Below, one piece after another: positions 34,465 through 44,138 of a stretch of DNA of 64,000 bases. Under the pieces are notes generated by a model that saw only the letters and a program-made list of their open reading frames with translations, had not been told where the DNA came from and searched no databases. Source of the stretch: Marinobacter sp050379415. GTDB taxonomy: Bacteria; Pseudomonadota; Gammaproteobacteria; Pseudomonadales; Oleiphilaceae. Where the stretch lies: the NCBI RefSeq assembly GCF_050379415.1, contig NZ_JBNRLS010000002.1, forward strand, positions 310,001-374,000, given 5' to 3'. Every line of letters starts with the position of its first letter. Position 1 is the stretch's first letter. Made by a program: the position numbers and the translations under genes.

Positions 34465-37023
34465 ATGATGAGCAAGGTCACAGAGTTCCGGCTTGAAGCA
34501 CGCCCCAGGATTCCGGAAGGTCTTGAACGACTGGAAGAACTGGCCAACGACCTGTTCTACAGCTGGGATCACGGTGTGAGGAATCTGTTCGCCCGTATTG
34601 ACCCGATACTCTGGCAAAGGGTTGAGCATAATCCCAAGCTCTTCCTTCGCCGGGTAGCACAAGAGCGTCTCGACGAAGCCGCGCAGGACCGGGCATTTCT
34701 TGCAGAGTATCGCCAGGTTCTGAGCAGTTACGATGTCTATGTGGAGTCCGAGCCGGGACCGGAAGTCACCGAAATACTGGATCCCGCACGGGATCTGGTG
34801 GCCTATTTCTGTGCGGAGTTCGGATTCCATGAAAGCTTTCCGATCTACTCCGGTGGCCTCGGGATCCTCGCGGGCGACCATTGCAAGGCGGCCAGTGACC
34901 TGGGCCTGCCCTTTGTGGCAGTCGGCCTGTTGTACCAACAGGGCTACTTCATCCAGACCATCGACGCCCAGGGTCACCAGATTGCCCGCTACAAAACCCA
35001 TTCCAGCGACGAACTTCCAATCTCCCCCATGGAAGTGGACGGAACGCCGCTGAAGGTTGTGGTGCCCTTCCCGGGCCGGATGGTCACGGCTCGGGTCTGG
35101 GAGGCCCGGGTCGGACATATCCGCCTCTACCTCCTGGACAGCAACACCGCGGAAAACAGCCCGGAAGACCAGAATCTCACCCTTCAGCTCTACGGCGGGG
35201 ACGAATCCACCCGGATCAGTCAGGAAATGCTCCTGGGCATCGGTGGCACCCGGGTACTGGAGACCCTGGGCCTGAAACCTACGGCCTGGCACATCAACGA
35301 AGGGCATGCCGCATTCCAGATCCTCGAACGGTGTCGACAGCTGATAGTAGAGCAAGGCCTCGAGTTCGAAGCCGCGCTGGAGGCGGTTGCCGCTTCGACG
35401 CTGTTCACCACCCACACGCCAGTGCCGGCCGGCCACGACATTTTCTCCCGGGAGCTGGTGCAGCATGCCCTCGGCAACTACCTGGACGAATCCGGCCTGG
35501 ATTTCGAGAAGGTCTTTGCTCTTGGCATCCGAGATGGCGGAGACAGATTCAACATGACCACCCTGGGGCTTCGGGGCTCCCGTTTCCACAACGGGGTCAG
35601 TCGCATCCACGGGGGCGTGGCTTCGGGGATGGAGGGGTATGTCTGGCCGCAGGTGCCGCCTGCCGAGAATCCCCTCGGCTATATCACCAATGGCGTCCAC
35701 GTGCCGACGTTCCTGGCGCCGGAATGGGCAAGCCTGTTCGATATTCAGGCACCCACCTGGAAAAGCGAACTGCGGAATCCCGATTTCTGGAACTTCGTCG
35801 ACCACATTCCAGATTATCACTACTGGAGTGTGCACAAGGCCCTGAAACAGCAAATGGGCGAGTTCGTGGTCGAGCAGCTGGCGCGGCAGCACGAACGCAA
35901 CGGCACCGGCCACTCGGTAACAGAACGAATGACGCGGCAGCTGGTATCACCGGAAAAAGACACTCTGGTCATCGGTTTTGCGCGCCGCTTTGCCACCTAC
36001 AAACGCGCCACCCTGATCTTCTCGGACCTGGAACGTCTTGAGCGCCTCCTGACCAATCCCGAACACCCGGTGGTACTGATTTTCGCCGGCAAGGCACACC
36101 CGAAGGACAAGCCGGGTCAACAGCTGATCAAGGTCATACACGACCTCTCCATGCGCCCCTCCCTGATGGGTCACATCATCCTGTTGGAGGATTATGACCA
36201 GGCCATGGCCCGTTACCTGCTCGCCGGTGTCGACGTCTGGCTGAACAACCCTGAGTATCCGAAGGAAGCCAGCGGCACCTCCGGTGAAAAAGCCGCCCTC
36301 AACGGTGCGCTTAATCTCAGCGTTCTGGATGGCTGGTGGGGCGAAGGTTACGACGGCACCAACGGCTGGGCCATCAATCCGAGAGACACTGGTCTGGATC
36401 CCGAGTTTCGCAATGAGGAAGAAGCCCGGGACCTTCTGGACCTGCTGGAGTTCGAGGTTGTCCCGCTCTACTACGACCGTGCTTCTCAGGGCTACTCAAA
36501 GGGCTGGGTAACCCGCTCGAAAGCGTCCATGAAGACCATCACACCCCGGTTCAACAGCCAACGCATGGTGATGGACTATGTAGAACGCTACTACGAGCCG
36601 GCGTCCGCCCAGGGCCAGAGATTACTCGCCGATGGCGCCAAGTCCGCCAGGGATCTGGCAGCGTGGAAGGCCAGGGTACGCGAAGCCTGGCCGGGCGTGT
36701 CCCTGTCCGTTGTCGGCTGCGTGGAGTGCCGGTGTGCCTATGATGAAACGGTAGAGTTACGGGTCGAAGCGGTGCTTAATGGCCTGACGGCCGAGGATGT
36801 CCGGGTGGAATGCGTCGTCACGCCGGAATGCACCGGCAGCCACGACGCACCCGGTACCGATCGCTTCCTCCTTACCATGGAAAGCGAACAGGACGGGAAA
36901 ACCGTGTTTTCAACACAGGTTCCACCGCCCTATCCCGGCCTGCAGACGCTCCGTCTGCGCATGTATCCCTATCACCCCGCCCTGACCCACCTGCTGGAGA
37001 TGGGCGCCATGCTCTGGGTCTAG
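34465..37023 (+). CDS. glgP: Alpha-glucan (glycogen) phosphorylase, paralogue 2
   Basis: The 852-residue protein has an N-terminal DUF3417 domain (LANDLFYSWDHGVRNLFARI), then the phosphorylase body: FGFHESFPIYSGGLGILAGD, WHINEGHAAFQIL and FTTHTPVPAGHDIF. The PLP site reads EASGTSGEKAALNGALNLS. The start may be 34465 or the next ATG at 34468. It differs from the paralogue at 22616-25141 in the PLP-loop (GEKAALNGA against GMKVLVNGG), so the two may differ in substrate or control. Its stop overlaps the convergent acyltransferase gene by four bases. Confidence 0.93.
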   Translation: MMSKVTEFRLEARPRIPEGLERLEELANDLFYSWDHGVRNLFARIDPILWQRVEHNPKLFLRRVAQERLDEAAQDRAFLAEYRQVLSSYDVYVESEPGPEVTEILDPARDLVAYFCAEFGFHESFPIYSGGLGILAGDHCKAASDLGLPFVAVGLLYQQGYFIQTIDAQGHQIARYKTHSSDELPISPMEVDGTPLKVVVPFPGRMVTARVWEARVGHIRLYLLDSNTAENSPEDQNLTLQLYGGDESTRISQEMLLGIGGTRVLETLGLKPTAWHINEGHAAFQILERCRQLIVEQGLEFEAALEAVAASTLFTTHTPVPAGHDIFSRELVQHALGNYLDESGLDFEKVFALGIRDGGDRFNMTTLGLRGSRFHNGVSRIHGGVASGMEGYVWPQVPPAENPLGYITNGVHVPTFLAPEWASLFDIQAPTWKSELRNPDFWNFVDHIPDYHYWSVHKALKQQMGEFVVEQLARQHERNGTGHSVTERMTRQLVSPEKDTLVIGFARRFATYKRATLIFSDLERLERLLTNPEHPVVLIFAGKAHPKDKPGQQLIKVIHDLSMRPSLMGHIILLEDYDQAMARYLLAGVDVWLNNPEYPKEASGTSGEKAALNGALNLSVLDGWWGEGYDGTNGWAINPRDTGLDPEFRNEEEARDLLDLLEFEVVPLYYDRASQGYSKGWVTRSKASMKTITPRFNSQRMVMDYVERYYEPASAQGQRLLADGAKSARDLAAWKARVREAWPGVSLSVVGCVECRCAYDETVELRVEAVLNGLTAEDVRVECVVTPECTGSHDAPGTDRFLLTMESEQDGKTVFSTQVPPPYPGLQTLRLRMYPYHPALTHLLEMGAMLWV

Positions 37024-38198
37024 CGGGAATTCGCCTGGAGTGCTGTGACTACCGGATTGGCATACATGTCCAGCAGGTAAGGCCGAATGGCCGGGTCGCA
37101 GGCCTCCAGCCGCCGCTCCATCTCCGCCTCGGCGGCGGCAATATCCGCCGGTGACCAGGTTTCCGCGGTCACGACGGACTCGGTCATCGATTCCGGCGTT
37201 GCGTGGGCGTCCGGGTGGAATCCCCGCTGCTGATAGGCCACCAGGTTTGAAGCATGCAGGTGGTAATTGGCATGCATCTCCCGATCGATCCGGCTCGCCA
37301 GTTCCTTCGGGTTTTCCGGAGCATCCGCGATGGGTGCACCGAAGTGCACATGTACATGGCCCTTGAATCCGGTCAGGCCCTTCACGATCTGCTCGCTGTC
37401 CTCTCCTTCAGTCTTGGTGTAGCTGCCGGTCCGCTCCCGGGTCTCCAGTTCTTTGGCTTTGTCGACGTCACAGGGATCGTACTCGTAGGAGATCGAAACC
37501 GGCACGATATGAAGGCGGTTCATGGCCTCGCCGAAGCTAAGCCCGCTCTTCTTGCGGCTCATGTGGAACATCTTGATGATGGCCGGATCGGTGTAATCCA
37601 GCCCATCCTTGGCGCGGCCTTCCCGTTGGGCAATCCAGATGCTGTGATTGGTATCGATACTGTGATTGATGAACGCGGAAAGCGTCATGTACGCGTCCCG
37701 CATTTCCCGCGGGCTGGTCATGTTCCTGCGTACCACGAAGCTCTTGTTGAGCCGCATCATTTCCGCGAATACCCGGTTCTGGAGCAGGTTGTCACCAATG
37801 GCGATACGCGTGGTATAGAAACCGTTCTGAAACAACAGGTAGTTCACCACCATGGGATCGAACACGATGTCCCGGTGATTGGAGATGAACAGATGGGCGC
37901 TGTGCTTGTCCAGGTTTTCCAGACCACTGGTAGTGACCCGGGTGGTGGTGCCTTCAACCAGCTCGCCCACATAGGTGGACAACCTGGCCTGCAAGTCATC
38001 CACGCGGGTGAAATGGCCGAAATTGCTGATCAGCCAGCGCCGCAGGAAAAACCGCAGTAACGCGGGCGCCCAGCGCTCAAGGTTGGGCGACTTGAAACGC
38101 CCGACCATGTCGAGAAACTCCCGGTCATTGACCAGGCGCTGAATGGCCGGACCGGTTTCTTCGTCCGAATATGGACGGATGGCATCAAATTCGTGCAT
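37020..38198 (-). CDS. Glycerol-3-phosphate/lysophosphatidate acyltransferase-like protein
   Basis: The 392-residue protein has a PlsC/PlsB-type acyltransferase domain in the middle. The catalytic histidine block reads FISNHRDIVFDPMVVNY, and further motifs include IWIAQREGRAKDGLDYTDPA (an E-G-R block) and IVPVSISYEYDP. The spacing from histidine to the next conserved aspartate differs from the textbook HX4D, so the exact substrate is uncertain. A role in phospholipid or storage-lipid synthesis is likely. It is probably cytosolic or membrane-associated, since long hydrophobic helices are missing. Confidence 0.8.
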   Translation of the reverse strand: MHEFDAIRPYSDEETGPAIQRLVNDREFLDMVGRFKSPNLERWAPALLRFFLRRWLISNFGHFTRVDDLQARLSTYVGELVEGTTTRVTTSGLENLDKHSAHLFISNHRDIVFDPMVVNYLLFQNGFYTTRIAIGDNLLQNRVFAEMMRLNKSFVVRRNMTSPREMRDAYMTLSAFINHSIDTNHSIWIAQREGRAKDGLDYTDPAIIKMFHMSRKKSGLSFGEAMNRLHIVPVSISYEYDPCDVDKAKELETRERTGSYTKTEGEDSEQIVKGLTGFKGHVHVHFGAPIADAPENPKELASRIDREMHANYHLHASNLVAYQQRGFHPDAHATPESMTESVVTAETWSPADIAAAEAEMERRLEACDPAIRPYLLDMYANPVVTALQANSR

Positions 38199-38390
38199 TG
38201 AAACCCTGTTGTTATCGTATCTAACGGATTACGCCGGGAAATGTCTGGTTCAAAAACCGCGGTATTGTAGCGTTTCTGAGGCAGCTTTGCCTCACCCGAA
38301 AGGCGCCTTGACCAACCCGCCGTATTATTCTGGTATCATCCCACCCGCGCCACGGACATGGCGCCACCTCCCTGTCATCTTTTTTCTATC

Positions 38391-40283
38391 ATGGACGACA
38401 CATACGGCTCTGCTATGCAACTTGACCAGGATTTCGAACAACTCGCCACAGAAAGGCCCACGGCAACCCGGAGAGACCCCGAGCAGGTTCTGCACGAGGT
38501 GTTCGGTTACGAGGCATTCCGGCCACTGCAGGGTGACATTGTTCGTGAGGTAGTCAATGGCGGAGATGCCCTGGTCTTGATGCCTACCGGAGGTGGCAAG
38601 TCATTGTGCTACCAGGTGCCGGCCCTGGTGCGGCCGGGTACGGCGATTGTCATATCGCCCCTGATTGCCCTGATGCAGGACCAGGTCGCGGCACTGAAGG
38701 AGCTTGGCGTCAAAGCGGCATTCCTGAATTCCACCATGGATATGGAGCAGGCCCGAGCGACCGAATACGCCCTCACCACCGGCGAACTGGACCTGCTCTA
38801 CTGCGCCCCGGAACGGCTGATCCAGCCCCGGACCATCGATCTGCTGCACAACGCGTCCATCTCGCTCTTCGCCATCGACGAGGCCCACTGCGTTTCCCAG
38901 TGGGGACACGATTTCCGCTCGGATTACCTGCAACTGAGCATGCTGGCCGGGGAATTTCCCGGTATTCCCCGTATTGCGCTGACGGCCACTGCCGATGAGC
39001 GAACCCGCAAGGAAATTGCCGAGCGGCTGTCACTGACCGAAGCCCGGCATTTTGTCAGCGGCTTCGACCGCCCGAACATCCAGTACCGGATCGCGCCCAA
39101 GACCAACGCCAACAAGCAGCTGCTGGACTTTATCCGGGCTGAACATGATGGCGAATGCGGCATTGTCTACTGCCTGTCCCGTAACAAGGTGGACTCCACC
39201 GCCCGCATGCTCGCGGACAAGGGCTTTACGGCTCTGCCCTACCATGCGGGCCTGAACGCCGGGGAGCGGGCCAGGCACCAGGAGCGTTTTCTGCGCGAGG
39301 ACGGAGTCATCATCGTCGCCACCATTGCCTTCGGCATGGGTATCGACAAACCCGATGTCCGCTTTGTGGCTCACCTGGATCTGCCCAAGAGCCTGGAAGC
39401 CTATTACCAGGAAACCGGCCGGGCCGGCCGGGACGGCAAGCCTTCCACCGCCTGGATGGTGTACGGGCTTCAGGACGTCATCAAGCTGCGCCAGATGCTC
39501 GAGGGCTCCCTGGGCAACGACCAGTTCAAACGCGTCGAGCGCCAAAAGCTCGATGCCATGCTCGGCCTGTGCGAGGTCACCAGTTGCCGCCGCCAGGTGC
39601 TGTTGCGTTATTTTGGCGATGACCTTGAAGCGTCCTGTGGTAACTGCGACACCTGCCTGAATCCGCCCGAGACCTGGGATGGCACCGTGGCGGTCCAGAA
39701 AGCGCTTTCCTGCGTCTACCGTACCGGCCAGCGCTTCGGCGTAACCTACCTGATCGATGTCCTGCGAGGCTCGGAGAACGAGCGCATCCTGCAATCCGGC
39801 CACGATCGGGTGTCCACCTACGGCATCGGCACCGAACTCAGCGCCAGCGAGTGGAAATCGGTCTTCCGCCAACTGGTAGCCAACGGTTACCTCAGGGCCG
39901 ACCCGGAGGGCTACGGCGCCTTGCAGTTGACCGAACGCTGCCGCCCACTACTCAAGGGCGAGGAGACGGTCTGGCTGCGCAAGGACCCGGTGCAGAAAAA
40001 GACCTCGTCAGGGCGCAGCAGCTCAGGACGCAAAAGCTTCGCGGCCGATCAGATCGTCGATCAGGCCGCCTGGGATCATCTTCGTGCCTGCCGTAAGGGC
40101 CTGGCCGACCAACAGGGTGTGCCGCCCTACGTTATCTTTCACGACACCACCCTGTTCGAAATGATGGAACGGCGGCCTCGCACCATCGACGAACTTGGTG
40201 AAATCAGCGGTGTCGGTGCCGCCAAGCTGGAGAAGTACGGCGAGACCTTCCTCAAGGCCATCGCCGAACTGGAGACTCTTTAG
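38391..40283 (+). CDS. recQ: ATP-dependent DNA helicase RecQ
   Basis: A start at 38391 gives 630 residues; an alternative ATG is at 38415. Neither has a clear ribosome binding site. Motifs are complete: MPTGGGKSLCYQ (Walker A), IDEAHCVSQWGHDFRSDY (DEAH and aromatic loop), GFDRPNIQYR, YYQETGRAGRDG, and the zinc cysteines in CRRQVLLRYFGDD with SCGNCDTCL. The HRDC domain closes the protein (SGVGAAKLEKYGE). It unwinds recombination intermediates in the RecF pathway. Confidence 0.93.
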   Translation: MDDTYGSAMQLDQDFEQLATERPTATRRDPEQVLHEVFGYEAFRPLQGDIVREVVNGGDALVLMPTGGGKSLCYQVPALVRPGTAIVISPLIALMQDQVAALKELGVKAAFLNSTMDMEQARATEYALTTGELDLLYCAPERLIQPRTIDLLHNASISLFAIDEAHCVSQWGHDFRSDYLQLSMLAGEFPGIPRIALTATADERTRKEIAERLSLTEARHFVSGFDRPNIQYRIAPKTNANKQLLDFIRAEHDGECGIVYCLSRNKVDSTARMLADKGFTALPYHAGLNAGERARHQERFLREDGVIIVATIAFGMGIDKPDVRFVAHLDLPKSLEAYYQETGRAGRDGKPSTAWMVYGLQDVIKLRQMLEGSLGNDQFKRVERQKLDAMLGLCEVTSCRRQVLLRYFGDDLEASCGNCDTCLNPPETWDGTVAVQKALSCVYRTGQRFGVTYLIDVLRGSENERILQSGHDRVSTYGIGTELSASEWKSVFRQLVANGYLRADPEGYGALQLTERCRPLLKGEETVWLRKDPVQKKTSSGRSSSGRKSFAADQIVDQAAWDHLRACRKGLADQQGVPPYVIFHDTTLFEMMERRPRTIDELGEISGVGAAKLEKYGETFLKAIAELETL

Positions 40284-40840
40284 GCTTCTTCTTCGGCCTT
40301 GAAGCCCTTTTTCCGGACCCGGTAATGGGCGATCGAAGTCGCCACATGGTTGCCTGCCTGATCGGTCAGCGTTCCCTCCAATGTGAATTTGGCCCGGCCG
40401 GTAGCGTCGGCATCGGCGCGGATCGCCGCCACCTGCTCCGGACTCAGGGAAAATTCTACCGAGACATCCGAGTTGGCTGGCTGGAGAAACTGCAGGGTCA
40501 TTTCCTTGAGAATGGGCGTGTAGGAGGGCCCCAGATCGAACAGGGTCAGGACGCCTCCGGGAATCTCCGCTACCAGAAAATAGGCGCCGGCGTAGAGGCT
40601 GCCAAAGTGATTTTTGTTGCCCTTCAGGCGAATGCGGGCACGGACATAGCCCGGTCTCACTTCCTCCACACTGAAGCGGTTGCGGGGCGCAAAAGGAATG
40701 GACAAGCCGATGATCTTGTTGACCGCTGCATAGCCCCCTGTTTTCTTGAGCCACGCCAACGGGTGAGCCAGGGTCGTATTAGGATCTGTGGATGCCACCC
40801 ATTGCCCGGTCGCTCCAATGATGTTGTCTATCAATGCCAT
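40280..40840 (-). CDS. DUF4442 hot-dog thioesterase-like protein
   Basis: A start at 40840 (MALIDNIIGA) gives 186 residues. Upstream in-frame residues look unlike the family, and AGGA precedes this ATG. It has the layout of DUF4442/PaaI-like hot-dog proteins: NRFSVEEVRPGYVRARIRL, then NHFGSLYAGAYFLVAEIPGG and a strand-rich C-terminus. It may hydrolyse acyl-CoA thioesters, but the substrate is unknown. It converges with recQ with a four-base overlap. Confidence 0.77.
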   Translation of the reverse strand: MALIDNIIGATGQWVASTDPNTTLAHPLAWLKKTGGYAAVNKIIGLSIPFAPRNRFSVEEVRPGYVRARIRLKGNKNHFGSLYAGAYFLVAEIPGGVLTLFDLGPSYTPILKEMTLQFLQPANSDVSVEFSLSPEQVAAIRADADATGRAKFTLEGTLTDQAGNHVATSIAHYRVRKKGFKAEEEA

Positions 40841-40981
40841 ATAGTCAATCCTGTCGTTAAGACCGGATAGATCATTACAATGCAATCTCCCGGCCGCAAG
40901 ACGGTTCTCCAATTTTTTTTGCAATTCCAGCCGGTTTCCTGCATTTTCCGGTCCTGATATGGGTAAAAACGTTGATTCTGG

Positions 40982-41935
40982 ATGCTGAGAGGGAACTCTG
41001 GTTTGACGTTACAGGTTCGCAGTTCGCTGGTGACCGTCTTTTTTTGCGCCTTGCTTCTGGCCTTTACCGCGCCAACGTGGGCGACCGGGCGTGAGCCCGT
41101 CGCTGATAACGCAGATACAGCGCGGGAATATTCTCTTTGGTACCGGAACTACGATAGCCCGGCTATTCGCTCCATGGTTGAGCTGGCATTCGCCAAAACT
41201 CCGGAATATGGCGGGTACAAACTGGTCCGGAGCCTGGAACTCACCCAGGGTCGCGCCCTTTATGAGCTTGCGCAAAAGGATTCCGGCCTTATAGATATCA
41301 TCAATGTGGCGACATCCCCCACCCGCGAACAACACCTGAACGCCATTCCTGTGCCCATTGATGGCGGTCTGCTCGGCTTCAGGGTGTGTGTCACACTGCC
41401 GGAAAAGCTTCCATTGTTTGCGGGCGTCCGTACGCTGGACGACCTGATCGAACGGGGAATCAGTATTGGTCAAAGCTCCCATTGGCCGGACACTCCGATT
41501 CTGGAGTCCAATGGCATTCCCGTGGTGACCCACTCGCGGTATGAGATCCTTTACGGAATGCTGCGCAACAGACGATTTGATTGCTTTGCCAGGGGTGTGA
41601 GTGAGGTATTCCATGACCTTGAGATCGAAGACGACCCAGGACTCATTATCGAGCCCAACCTTCTCATAGCCTACCCGATGCCCTCCTACCTGTTCGTTGG
41701 CCCGGAAGAGAACCTGACAGCCTACCGCCTGCAACTGGGGCTGGAGCGGGCGATTGAGGATGGCTCCTTTGCTCGATACCTGCGAGATTATTACAGCCGC
41801 TCGGTCTCAAATCTCAACCTGGATAAGCGGCACATAATCCGCCTCGAGAACCCGTACCTGAGCGAGGAATCCCGTTTCGTAGGAAGAGATACCCTGCGGA
41901 ATCTGCAGCGAAGGCTGGAACTCTTTGCCCGGTAA
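40982..41935 (+). CDS. Secreted solute-binding-like (PBP2 fold) protein
   Basis: The 317-residue protein has a signal peptide (cleavage near PTWATGRE). The body resembles the periplasmic type II binding fold used by amino-acid importers: REYSLWYRNYDSPAIR at the N-terminus, IPVPIDGGLLGFRVCVT in the hinge region, FDCFARGVSEVFHDLE near the ligand site. No transporter genes adjoin, so it may serve a sensor or be a stand-alone binder. Such orphan proteins are common in marine gammaproteobacteria. The ATG at 40982 is not backed by a strong ribosome binding site. Confidence 0.72.
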   Translation: MLRGNSGLTLQVRSSLVTVFFCALLLAFTAPTWATGREPVADNADTAREYSLWYRNYDSPAIRSMVELAFAKTPEYGGYKLVRSLELTQGRALYELAQKDSGLIDIINVATSPTREQHLNAIPVPIDGGLLGFRVCVTLPEKLPLFAGVRTLDDLIERGISIGQSSHWPDTPILESNGIPVVTHSRYEILYGMLRNRRFDCFARGVSEVFHDLEIEDDPGLIIEPNLLIAYPMPSYLFVGPEENLTAYRLQLGLERAIEDGSFARYLRDYYSRSVSNLNLDKRHIIRLENPYLSEESRFVGRDTLRNLQRRLELFAR

Positions 41936-42005
41936 TTTCTGTTAGACTTCCCCTATAGTTGCGCGGTCACTGGACTTTTTACTTTCATGACGGGAGCCGG
42001 ACTGA

Positions 42006-43538
42006 ATGGCCCACGAAGAACTGCACCTTAACCTTCGTAATCTTACCCTCGATGACTACGAACAGCTTCAGGAGCTGATGGACCTGGTCTACGACGACAT
42101 TGGCGGGGCCTGGCCCAAAGAAACGATCAAGGCATTGGTCGAGCAGTTCCCCGACGGGCAGATCTGTATTGAGGACAACGGCCAACTGATTGCGGTGGCG
42201 CTGACGGTTTCCGTCAAATACGAGCGATTCAGCAACCCGCACACCTACGACGACCTGATCCTGCGTAACGAGAAAATATGGCACAACGCCAACGGCGACT
42301 CCCTCTATGGCCTGGATGTCTTTATCCATCCGGAATACCGCGGCTACCGCCTGGGCCGGCGTTTGTATGAGGCCCGCAAGGAGCTGTGCCGGTCCATGAA
42401 CCTGCGGGCCATCCTGGCCGGCGGTCGGATTCCCAACTACTACAAGTACAAGGACCAGTACTCCCCGGCTGAGTACATCCAGCGGGTGGACCGTAAGGAA
42501 ATCTACGATCCGATCCTGAGCTTCCAGCTCTCCAACGATTTCCAGGTCACCCGGCTGATGCACAAATACCTGCCGGAGGACGAGAAATCCATGGGCTATG
42601 CCACCCTGCTGGAATGGCGGAACATTCTCTATACACCACCGTCACCGGTGTTGAATGTCCGGAAAACCCAGGTTCGCCTGGGTGCCGTGCAATGGCAGAT
42701 GCGGGAATTCACCTCGGTGGATGAAGTGCTCAAGCAGGTGGAGTACTTCGTGGACGCCCTCTCCGACTACAAGAGCGATTTCGCCCTGTTCCCGGAGTTC
42801 TTCAACGCCCCCCTGATGGGCCTGACCGATCAGATGGACCAGACCCGGGCGATCCGTTTCCTGGCCGGCTTCACCGAACAGTTCCGGGATGAAATGTCGG
42901 AAATGGCGGTCAGTTACAACATCAACATCATCACCGGTTCCATGCCCCTGCTGGAGAACGATCGCCTGTTCAACGTCTCCTACCTGTGCCACCGGGACGG
43001 CCGCGTGGACGAACAGCGCAAGATCCACATCACCCCGCACGAGCGTCGCGACTGGGTTATTGAGGGCGGCAATACCTTCGAAGTGTTTGAAACCGATGCC
43101 GGTCGAGTGGCGATCCTGATCTGTTACGACATCGAATTCCCGGAACTCGGCAGGATCGCGGCCAGCCAGGATGTCGATATCATCTTCGTCCCCTTCTGGA
43201 CCGATACCAAGAACGGTTATCTCCGGGTCCGCCATTGTGCCCAGGCCCGGGCGATCGAAAACGAATGTTACGTCGTAATTACCGGCAGTGTCGGCAACCT
43301 GCCCAAGGTAGAGAACCTGGACGTACAGTACGCCCAGTCATCGGTGTTCTCGCCCTCGGATTTTGCCTTCCCGCACGATGCGGTCATGGCCGAAACCACG
43401 CCCAACACCGAAATGATCATGTTCTCGGACATGGACCTGGAAAAACTGACGCTGGTTCGTAACGAAGGGTCGGTAAACAATCTGAAGGACCGCAGGGAAG
43501 ATATGTACGAGGTGCGGGTGAAGTCCTCGGACCGATAA
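42006..43538 (+). CDS. GNAT acetyltransferase fused to carbon-nitrogen hydrolase
   Basis: The 510-residue two-domain protein has a GNAT-type acetyltransferase at about 1-200 (DVFIHPEYRGYRLGRRLYEARKEL is the acetyl-CoA loop). A nitrilase-superfamily amidohydrolase follows at about 220-500, with glutamate in LFPEFFNAP, lysine in DEQRKIHITPHE and cysteine in ILICYDIEFPELG, the full E-K-C triad. Fusion of the two is known in proteobacteria, but the natural substrate is not established. It may couple amide hydrolysis and N-acylation of an amino compound. Confidence 0.88.
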   Translation: MAHEELHLNLRNLTLDDYEQLQELMDLVYDDIGGAWPKETIKALVEQFPDGQICIEDNGQLIAVALTVSVKYERFSNPHTYDDLILRNEKIWHNANGDSLYGLDVFIHPEYRGYRLGRRLYEARKELCRSMNLRAILAGGRIPNYYKYKDQYSPAEYIQRVDRKEIYDPILSFQLSNDFQVTRLMHKYLPEDEKSMGYATLLEWRNILYTPPSPVLNVRKTQVRLGAVQWQMREFTSVDEVLKQVEYFVDALSDYKSDFALFPEFFNAPLMGLTDQMDQTRAIRFLAGFTEQFRDEMSEMAVSYNINIITGSMPLLENDRLFNVSYLCHRDGRVDEQRKIHITPHERRDWVIEGGNTFEVFETDAGRVAILICYDIEFPELGRIAASQDVDIIFVPFWTDTKNGYLRVRHCAQARAIENECYVVITGSVGNLPKVENLDVQYAQSSVFSPSDFAFPHDAVMAETTPNTEMIMFSDMDLEKLTLVRNEGSVNNLKDRREDMYEVRVKSSDR

Positions 43539-43643
43539 AAACAGACCCACTCACTATTGAGGAAGTGCCTGAGAGGGTTACCGTAGGACACTGATGGAAT
43601 TGCCAATACCGAAAACAGTGTCTATTGTTTAATCATTATCCAG

Positions 43644-43664
43644 CCTGTCCGATCTGTGGACAGG
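43644..43664 (+). promoter_or_regulatory. Hairpin upstream of a PilZ gene
   Basis: CCTGTCC and GGACAGG form a seven-base-pair stem with loop GATCTGT, 38 bases before the PilZ start. It is not followed by a T-run, so it is more likely a leader structure or operator than a terminator. Confidence 0.3.
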
Positions 43665-43701
43665 TCGCAGTGGATAGGGATCTTAGCAGAGAACAGGTTT
43701 C

Positions 43702-44097
43702 ATGAACGAAGCATTACCGGATCTCATTGCCCGTTTCAGGATCAAGCGGGGCCTCTTCCGCAAGGAGTTGGTGGAGGCTTCTGTTTTTGAACTCGACAGC
43801 TACGGCTGCGTGATGAAAACCGACAAGGTCTTCGAACCCGGCGACAGCCTGACCCTGGATCTGGTCATGGATATGCCTTTTGAAGAAATCTGTGCGGAAA
43901 GCGTTTCCGGCCTGGTGACAGAGCGCAGAAAGCACTGTAGCAACTTCTTCTACTCCATTGATTTTGCAGAGTTTGAACCTGGATCGCCGAATGGCGACAA
44001 GCTCAAGCGGATTCGGGAAGTGCTGTCCAGAAAACTGTCTCTGAAGTCCCGCCGTACATCCTCAGGGTCCATCTCCGGCTTCCGGCAAATGGCCTGA
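43702..44097 (+). CDS. PilZ-like domain protein
   Basis: The 131-residue protein has the R-x-x-x-R-like start RFRIKRGLFRKELVEASVFE and the segment DSYGCVMKTDKVFEPGDSLTL, placed where PilZ proteins carry D-x-S-x-x-G; here it reads D-S-Y-G-C. The conserved serine/glycine pattern is not perfect, so c-di-GMP binding is uncertain. The C-terminus is basic and serine-rich (RKLSLKSRRTSSGS). It precedes the phasin-like gene by 41 bases. Confidence 0.6.
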   Translation: MNEALPDLIARFRIKRGLFRKELVEASVFELDSYGCVMKTDKVFEPGDSLTLDLVMDMPFEEICAESVSGLVTERRKHCSNFFYSIDFAEFEPGSPNGDKLKRIREVLSRKLSLKSRRTSSGSISGFRQMA

Positions 44098-44138
44098 TCG
44101 TCACTGTCCGTTCCAACCCATCCGTAAGGAGACATTTC

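Noticed and set aside
33967..35913. A 648-codon open frame on the minus strand
   Set aside because: It lies opposite glgA and the second glgP, both with complete family motifs, and its translation shows no domain. It is a codon-bias shadow in GC-rich DNA.
38309..38336. A sigma-70 promoter before recQ (TTGACC and TGGTATCAT)
   Set aside because: The spacing of about 20 bases is poor for a standard promoter. An extended -10 is possible, but the evidence is too thin to annotate.
43588..43621. ACACTG/CAGTGT repeat as a terminator after the GNAT-nitrilase gene
   Set aside because: The stem is six pairs with a 22-base loop and no proper T-run, too weak to call.
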